Position numbers and translations under genes: made by a program. A DNA stretch of 64,000 nt, taken from the NCBI GenBank assembly GCA_947561585.1, contig CANNZV010000927.1, forward strand, positions 1 through 64,000, given 5' to 3'. The notes under the pieces are model-generated. The model did not search any database. It was not told the origin of the DNA and saw nothing but the letters and a program-made list of their open reading frames with translations. This DNA is from Caprella mutica (Eukaryota > Arthropoda > Malacostraca > Amphipoda > Caprellidae). Shown here one piece after another: positions 58,801-64,000 of this stretch; the stretch's first letter is position 1, and each line of letters starts with the position of its first letter.

Positions 58801-59434
58801 TTATATCAAACTTTCGAATGACTGGTGAAGCAAATGCTTTCATTAGCAATTCTTTAGCATCAGTATAGGATTGTTCATTACTCAATAAAGATTTCATCAA
58901 AACTAGTGGTTCACCACTCAACTGCCTTTCAAGGTATATGAATTTTTCATATTCACTCAGTGAATATTTCTCAATAATATTCTCAAATTTAGAAAGAAAA
59001 TCTTCTATTTGTTCATTCTTTCCATGACTAAACTCAGGTAAAGGTAACATAGGTAACTTAAGCCTTGATGGGGCAGACAAAGGCACAGAGATCATTGGAG
59101 GCAAATTAGCTTGATCATCGTCGTTGACAGTAACAAATTTTAAATTAATTAACTTGCTAATGGTGAGATTAAGTTTAGACTGATATTCATCACAGAACTC
59201 AAGTTCTTTGTCTAACTTATCTCTATCCTTTTCATGTAGCCATAGTGCACTAGAAATTTTAGAATCATAGGATTTTAACTCGGATTTGAGCTCATTAAGC
59301 TTGCTTAATTTCGAATCTCGAATAACAAAATTATAACTACCAATATCATTATCAACCCTATTACAATTTCGAGTTACCTTACCTCGTGCATATTTTCGAT
59401 TGTCCATGATAAATTTTAGTTGATCCATAGACAT
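58766..59434 (-). pseudogene. Element 3 Gag N-terminal part
   Basis: Starts at MSMDQLKF (59434) or the Met at 59407; NRKYARGKVTR aligns with NSRRYVRGRV of element 1. A charged coiled-coil-like region is followed by FEN-rich Gag core. The frame ends in IGRWS after a shift near 58800. Only the N terminus is represented here. Confidence 0.85.
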
Positions 59435-59637
59435 ACTAGTGTCTTTAGAATCTTTCCCAGATACAATTAAATTTATAATCAAAATAAGGTACGTGGCATG
59501 ACAGCCGAAAGAGCCTGGAAACAATCATTAGAGAGCACGGACATTTTTAGAGATACAAAGGAATAGGACTTCAGAAAAGAAGACAAACAACAAAGAGAAG
59601 GAAGAACGACGAAACAACTACCGCAATTGGGGGGAGT

Positions 59638-59655
59638 GTCCCTGTTTGGGCGCCA
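59638..59655 (-). other. Element 3 primer binding site (tRNA-Lys-like)
   Basis: Minus strand TGGCGCCCAAACAGGGAC next to the 5' LTR, identical to that of element 1. Confidence 0.85.
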
Positions 59656-60515
59656 TATTAAGAAAAAAGGTTGAAACTAAATATTCGAAGGACAATTTAA
59701 AAATATAGATATAATTATTTATTCAAAAATTATGATAAATATATACATTTAAAGGGATAATTTGGTTGTCCCTTATTTGATAGTAATTAGATCCAGACAG
59801 GACACTCCAATAGGGTAAGTCGACTATAGACAGGAGCGAACATAGAGTAGAACCACATACGACAGCTAAAAGGAAAATAACGTCCAATTAGTAAAGATGA
59901 CAACAATTTGATTTATATAAAAATGAAACTTGTAAAAATATAAATATAGATGAAAACTCATTCTGAGTATAAACTTGATTAAATTGCCCTACATTAGGTT
60001 AGAACACTCCCTATGCCAATGACCACAAATATTTTCATGGTCACTATTAGCACCACTTACAATCATATGAATCGAAACACTGCTTGATAATTGTAGGGAG
60101 GTGGCACCAATCCGGCTGATGGCATAGTGGCTCCGCCCCTCCCTCCTCCCGTCTCATCAGACCTCCAATCCGGGACCCATAAGTGAAGATCAGCCTCCAG
60201 GCATCCCTCTAGCTATAACTGCCCCTCCCTCTCGCCGGTTCACTCCATTATTTTGTAGGAGGAGTAGCAAGATAATATAGAACTTAGTGGCCGGAGCAAC
60301 TGTAGACGTTGCGAAGGCGACTGTAAGACTGCTTTTCTTTTCTTCGGGAAAATCTGAGGAAAACTTAGAATACCGCCCATTATTTTGTCCTCCCAATCGC
60401 TAAACAGCTCTCAACTCAAATGGCATAAGAGGTGCGTAAAGCAACTGGGAGTAACCAACATTAATGAGAAAGCAATTACATCATAATGAGTATCATATAT
60501 ATATATATTTCAACA
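59656..60515 (-). repeat. Element 3, 5' LTR
   Basis: 860 bp; differs from the 3' LTR at about six single sites and by two extra AT units near 60500. Confidence 0.95.
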
Positions 60516-60562
60516 GGATAAGAATAACCACCTCAGATCATTTGATTTGAATATTCCTAGGA

Positions 60563-61614
60563 GGGGATTACAGGAAAGTTTATCGACCTCAATTCACCGC
60601 CGGAAAGTTCACCGCACTCTATTCACAGCATGATATTTTCATCGCAATTCAATTCACTGCAAATATGTAAATTTCGATTTTCTAAAAAAATTCCGTGACA
60701 ATAAAATGACTACATATAAAAACTACAATCTTTATAAATTTACAATTTTGTAGTAGGAAATAATGCATTGTAAAAATTAAAAAATAATAACTTAAATTAT
60801 TAGCAATGCATCATATATATTCTAGGACATCGAAATTTTCATTGTAGGCCAACAATATAAGATTTGTAAACGAGCAGTAGTTTGAATGTAGACCTTCCTC
60901 CCCTTGTTAGGCATTTCACCAATAACTATTTGTTCAATTTTGATTTCGATAAGCTTTTGCTCTTGCTTGATGCAATCCAAAAACTTTCATATATTTGGAT
61001 GCACCGAAGTTATTAGTTCATTAAAAGCCCTATGCCACCCTCTGAAAATACTGTTGGTTTTTACTTTAACTTCTTTAATAAGAATATATACATTCCACAT
61101 TTCTATAGAATATTTGGAAGACCAGTGATGTCATTTACTGTTTAGCCTTACAAGCCACGTATCTTCGAAATAACCAAGGAATCTTGAGCCTCTGAAGGAT
61201 ATGAATTCCACCCACACACGCAATAAAACTGAATACTACCCAAAAAGAAATTAATGTCAAAACATTTATCGTTACTTAATTATTATTATTTCATATGTTC
61301 AGTAATAATATATTATTTCAATACTTCCAGTAATAATATATGATCTCAATTTCATATTTTCAGTAATGTTCATTTCATATTCTCTTAAATACAAACCTGT
61401 ATTTTTAATGTAAATCATATCTATTTAGTTTCTTATTATTGTTATAATTTTCTATATTATTGTTACATTTTGAGTTAAATTGTATTTGCGGTGAATTGAA
61501 TTGCGCTGAATGGAGTTGCGGTGAATGGAGTTGCAGTGAATGGATTTGCGGTGAACATTCCATGCGGTGAACTTTCCGGCGGTCAATTAAGGGCGGTGAA
61601 CTATCCGCAAACCC
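60563..61614. mobile_element. MITE-like element with motif-array termini, copy 4 (1052 bp)
   Basis: The left end starts GGGGATTACAGGAAAGTTTA and continues with TTCACCGC-type motifs to about 60660. The right end (61480-61614) holds about eight copies of GCGGTGAATGGAGTT-like motifs in inverted orientation and ends CTATCCGCAAACCC. The immediate flanks are TATTCCTAGGA (60552-60562) and TATTGCTTAGGA (61615-61626), an imperfect 11-12 bp direct repeat exactly at both ends. The interior is AT-rich and non-coding. It lies 47 bp from element 3. Confidence 0.6.
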
Positions 61615-61626
61615 TATTGCTTAGGA

Positions 61627-64000
61627 TATCATTATTAGAGAAATTATTAATAATACAGTATACATTATATAATGCGAATATTAAGAGGAAAATATCCGTG
61701 GGAAAATAAAGAGGAGAATATTAAAATGAATATAAGGATGATAATGTAAATCATGATTTTATGAGGAGAATGTTAATGGGAATATTAGGAGGTGAATATA
61801 AAATAAACATTAGATTGGAAGCTCTGAACAAATAGCTATACCTAGAATTATTTATACAAGTTAAGCTTAGAATGACTCAGAAAAAAAATCATTTTTATTC
61901 ATATTATATTCGATCTACTATTTTATCACGTAATCAGATCAGCGAAAAGTGAATTGTACGTATGAAAATTGTAATGATAATAAATATCCAAGAAGAGAGA
62001 TTTACAATTCTTCTGTGATTCACCTTTAAAATTTTATCCTGGTATTCGCTTCTCTGATACATAAATTCTGATCAATCTTACTAAGAAGCTTTAATTTGAT
62101 ATCAAAATATCTTCTACATTCTACATGTACCTAGTGTATTTACTTATAGCATGCTTTCTTACTACTTATAATATGGTGAATATTTTACAATATCATTATG
62201 ATATTCAAAGAGCCTATATGAGAGCACAAATTGGAACATACCAATCAACTTCTGAAAAATGAAACCTCTTAGCAAAATAGCCTTACTTCAAAGTAGCGTA
62301 TAATGTTCTGGTTAATGTATATTTTCTGAGACTTTGCAAATAGTTGAATGAATTTGAGCCAGTGTACGTCTGTAATCTAAATCGTTGTCAAAATTTTAAA
62401 TATTATTAAAAAACAGCCGGTATTATCTACATATGTTTTTTTAAATGTGCACCATATTATCACATTATTTGTATGTTTCAATTTGAGTGCTGAATTCATC
62501 ATAACAATTGTGACACTAATCAAATAATAATCTCATAGAAAATTTAAAAAGATTTCTGTTAGTTGTTATAAAAATCTCATAATTATTTATACAACCTAAA
62601 ATTGGTGATGATACACATATCTGAAATCCCTTTACTGAATATTGCCTGAGCAATTAATTATAATTCTTGTTTGTTTATTCAATTTTTTGAATAGAAACTT
62701 ATTTCAGAAAAAGTGGTTCAGCTCTCTAGCAGATGACAAATTATTTGAGATACTTTCCCTTTGAATAATAATGAGAGTTATTATAGTCCTTTCGGAGAAT
62801 TGGAGCCTGGGATTCGAATGGAGTCATTCGAATGAGACAGTGATTTGATTCACTTATTTGGATGAATTTAGAAACATATCTAGATTATAGTGAGTCAATT
62901 GTTTAATTTCATGCATTGAATTTATGAGTTTAGATGTTATCGATTGCCATACTGTAGTCAGAACAAATGCAAATTTTTAAACCAATAATGAAAATTGGTT
63001 TTTCTTTCAAGATATCGAATTTGTTCAAAAATGAAACTTTTCAAAATATTTGGTATATACTTGGTTCTGTATAGTATTTATAGATAGCAATTAGAGTCTC
63101 TGAAATACAATATGAAAAAAAAAAACATTGAGCAGTCAGATCTTTTTTCCTGATGTTGTTTACTTTCTGAAAATGAACCACTGGGTGAATGTAGAAAATC
63201 TTTTTATATGTTTCGCATATGCGAATGAAAGAGTCTACTGAGTACTCATATATATGATTTATTTTTTTCTTTCTTCTATCTGAAAATTATATTTTATTAT
63301 ACATTTTAATTGAAATACTAATAATATATAAACTGTTAATTGATAGCAGAATTTAACGTAGACAAATTTAAGGAGTAATGAATTGTATAAGTAACATACG
63401 TATGTAGAATACTCTAATATTGGTTGAATACAATTTGATTTTTTTTTAAATTGTATACATATAATTGCAGCGTTATTCAGGGAATAAACAGGATATAATT
63501 TCAGAAGTTTTTTGATTCAAGTTTTTTAAATCATATGTTATAGAAAATTAACCGTGAACAAATATAATACAAGTATTATTCACACAGTGTCAATTACATT
63601 GTCAAAGGCAACCTATTAATGATTACATATTCTCACATTTTATCAATCCTTAGAATATATTATAGTCAGAGTGAGCGTTTTAATTTGCGCAAAGAGGATT
63701 AAGTGAATATTTTTCATAGAAATCGTGTGAATGCTATTTACCCAACACTCGAATAAATCTCTATATTTTGAAATGAAATGTTTTTTTGAAAGAGAATAAT
63801 ATTTGTGTTAACAATTTTGTTCTACTATTTAATTTTATCATGAGTGGTGCGGCACAAAAATATGCTGATTTAAAGGGTAATCATAAAGTAAGTACTTGAG
63901 ATATTATTATAATTTAGGCAGAATGTCAGTTTAAATTCCTAAAAGTTATTCCTTTAACACTTTTGAAGATAACGTCGTTCAAGTGATGGCCTTCATTGTT
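61627..64000. other. AT-rich intergenic sequence
   Basis: At 61670-61810 an AGGAGAATATTAA-like phrase recurs several times with loose spacing. The rest shows no gene or clear repeat. Confidence 0.45.

Larger units (their letters stand above)
52684..60515 (-). mobile_element. BEL/Pao LTR retrotransposon, element 3 (7.83 kb)
   Basis: LTRs of 856 bp (left) and 860 bp (right) bound a minus-strand Gag-Pol region. Ends are TG...TA (TGTTGAAATA and CTTAATA). A 5-bp duplication GGATA is at 52679-52683 and 60516-60520. I count six substitutions and one AT-run length difference between LTRs, so it is young. The primer site and polypurine end match element 1 although the LTR sequences do not. All domains of an autonomous element are present, but the frame is broken by about four single-base shifts. 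Confidence 0.95.

Noticed and set aside
18888..60515. An envelope gene that would make any BEL/Pao copy virus-like
   Set aside because: After integrase each element has only a short non-coding stretch before the 3' LTR; no signal peptide or membrane-protein frame is present.

Overview
This 64 kb window is AT-rich, repeat-dense intergenic DNA from an animal genome, most likely an arthropod and plausibly an insect. The organism call is an inference from three BEL/Pao LTR retrotransposons, a 5'-truncated LINE tail, many short inverted-repeat elements and many minisatellites. I found no host protein-coding gene, no rRNA or tRNA gene, no CRISPR array and nothing bacterial. Nearly all long open frames belong to the BEL/Pao elements or are open frames inside tandem repeats.

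Layout. 0.5-1.5 kb: LINE 3' fragment on the + strand. 3.6-6.2 kb: two MITE-like elements whose ends are made of short tandem motifs, each flanked by a perfect 9-10 bp direct repeat. 9.6-10.3 kb: a lone terminus of the same kind and one copy of a dispersed ~360 bp repeat (second copy at 26.1 kb). 12.6-15.6 kb: a nest of CAGTCTG-ended elements, two with 8-bp target duplications. 14.4-18.9 kb: three long minisatellites with 20-, 23- and 22-bp units. 18.9-25.1 kb: BEL/Pao element 1 (minus strand), inserted in the 22-bp minisatellite with an exact 5-bp duplication. 25.4-27.5 kb: C/G-run region, a small palindromic MITE and a GC-rich patch. 29.7-30.4 kb: a 667-bp near-perfect inverted repeat. 31.5-32.4 kb: a third motif-ended element. 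34.2 kb: a 33-bp minisatellite. 34.6-42.6 kb: BEL/Pao element 2 (minus strand, decayed), with a 495-bp MITE in its 5' LTR. 46-51.3 kb: further minisatellites. 52.7-60.5 kb: BEL/Pao element 3 (minus strand, young but frameshifted). 60.6-61.6 kb: a fourth motif-ended element. The rest is unremarkable AT-rich sequence.

How it works together. Each BEL/Pao element encodes Gag, a retropepsin-like protease, reverse transcriptase/RNase H and a DDE integrase with a C-terminal DUF5641-type domain. LTR comparison gives the order of insertion: element 1 (no LTR difference seen), element 3 (a few differences), element 2 (about 30 differences plus the nested MITE). Element 1 has lost about 1.8 kb (Gag zinc knuckles, protease, first half of RT), yet the join is in frame and leaves a 1230-codon uninterrupted reading frame. 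It therefore looks like a recently mobilised non-autonomous derivative. Elements 1 and 3 share the same tRNA-Lys-like primer site, the same polypurine end and an unusual YMDN motif at the RT active site. Element 2 has the usual YVDD and no recognisable primer site.

The least familiar signal is the motif-ended MITE-like family (3.6, 5.1, 31.5 and 60.6 kb, plus lone pieces). Each copy carries its own variant of a GGNGAATTTTCC-like motif at both ends, as if the two ends are homogenised within a copy.
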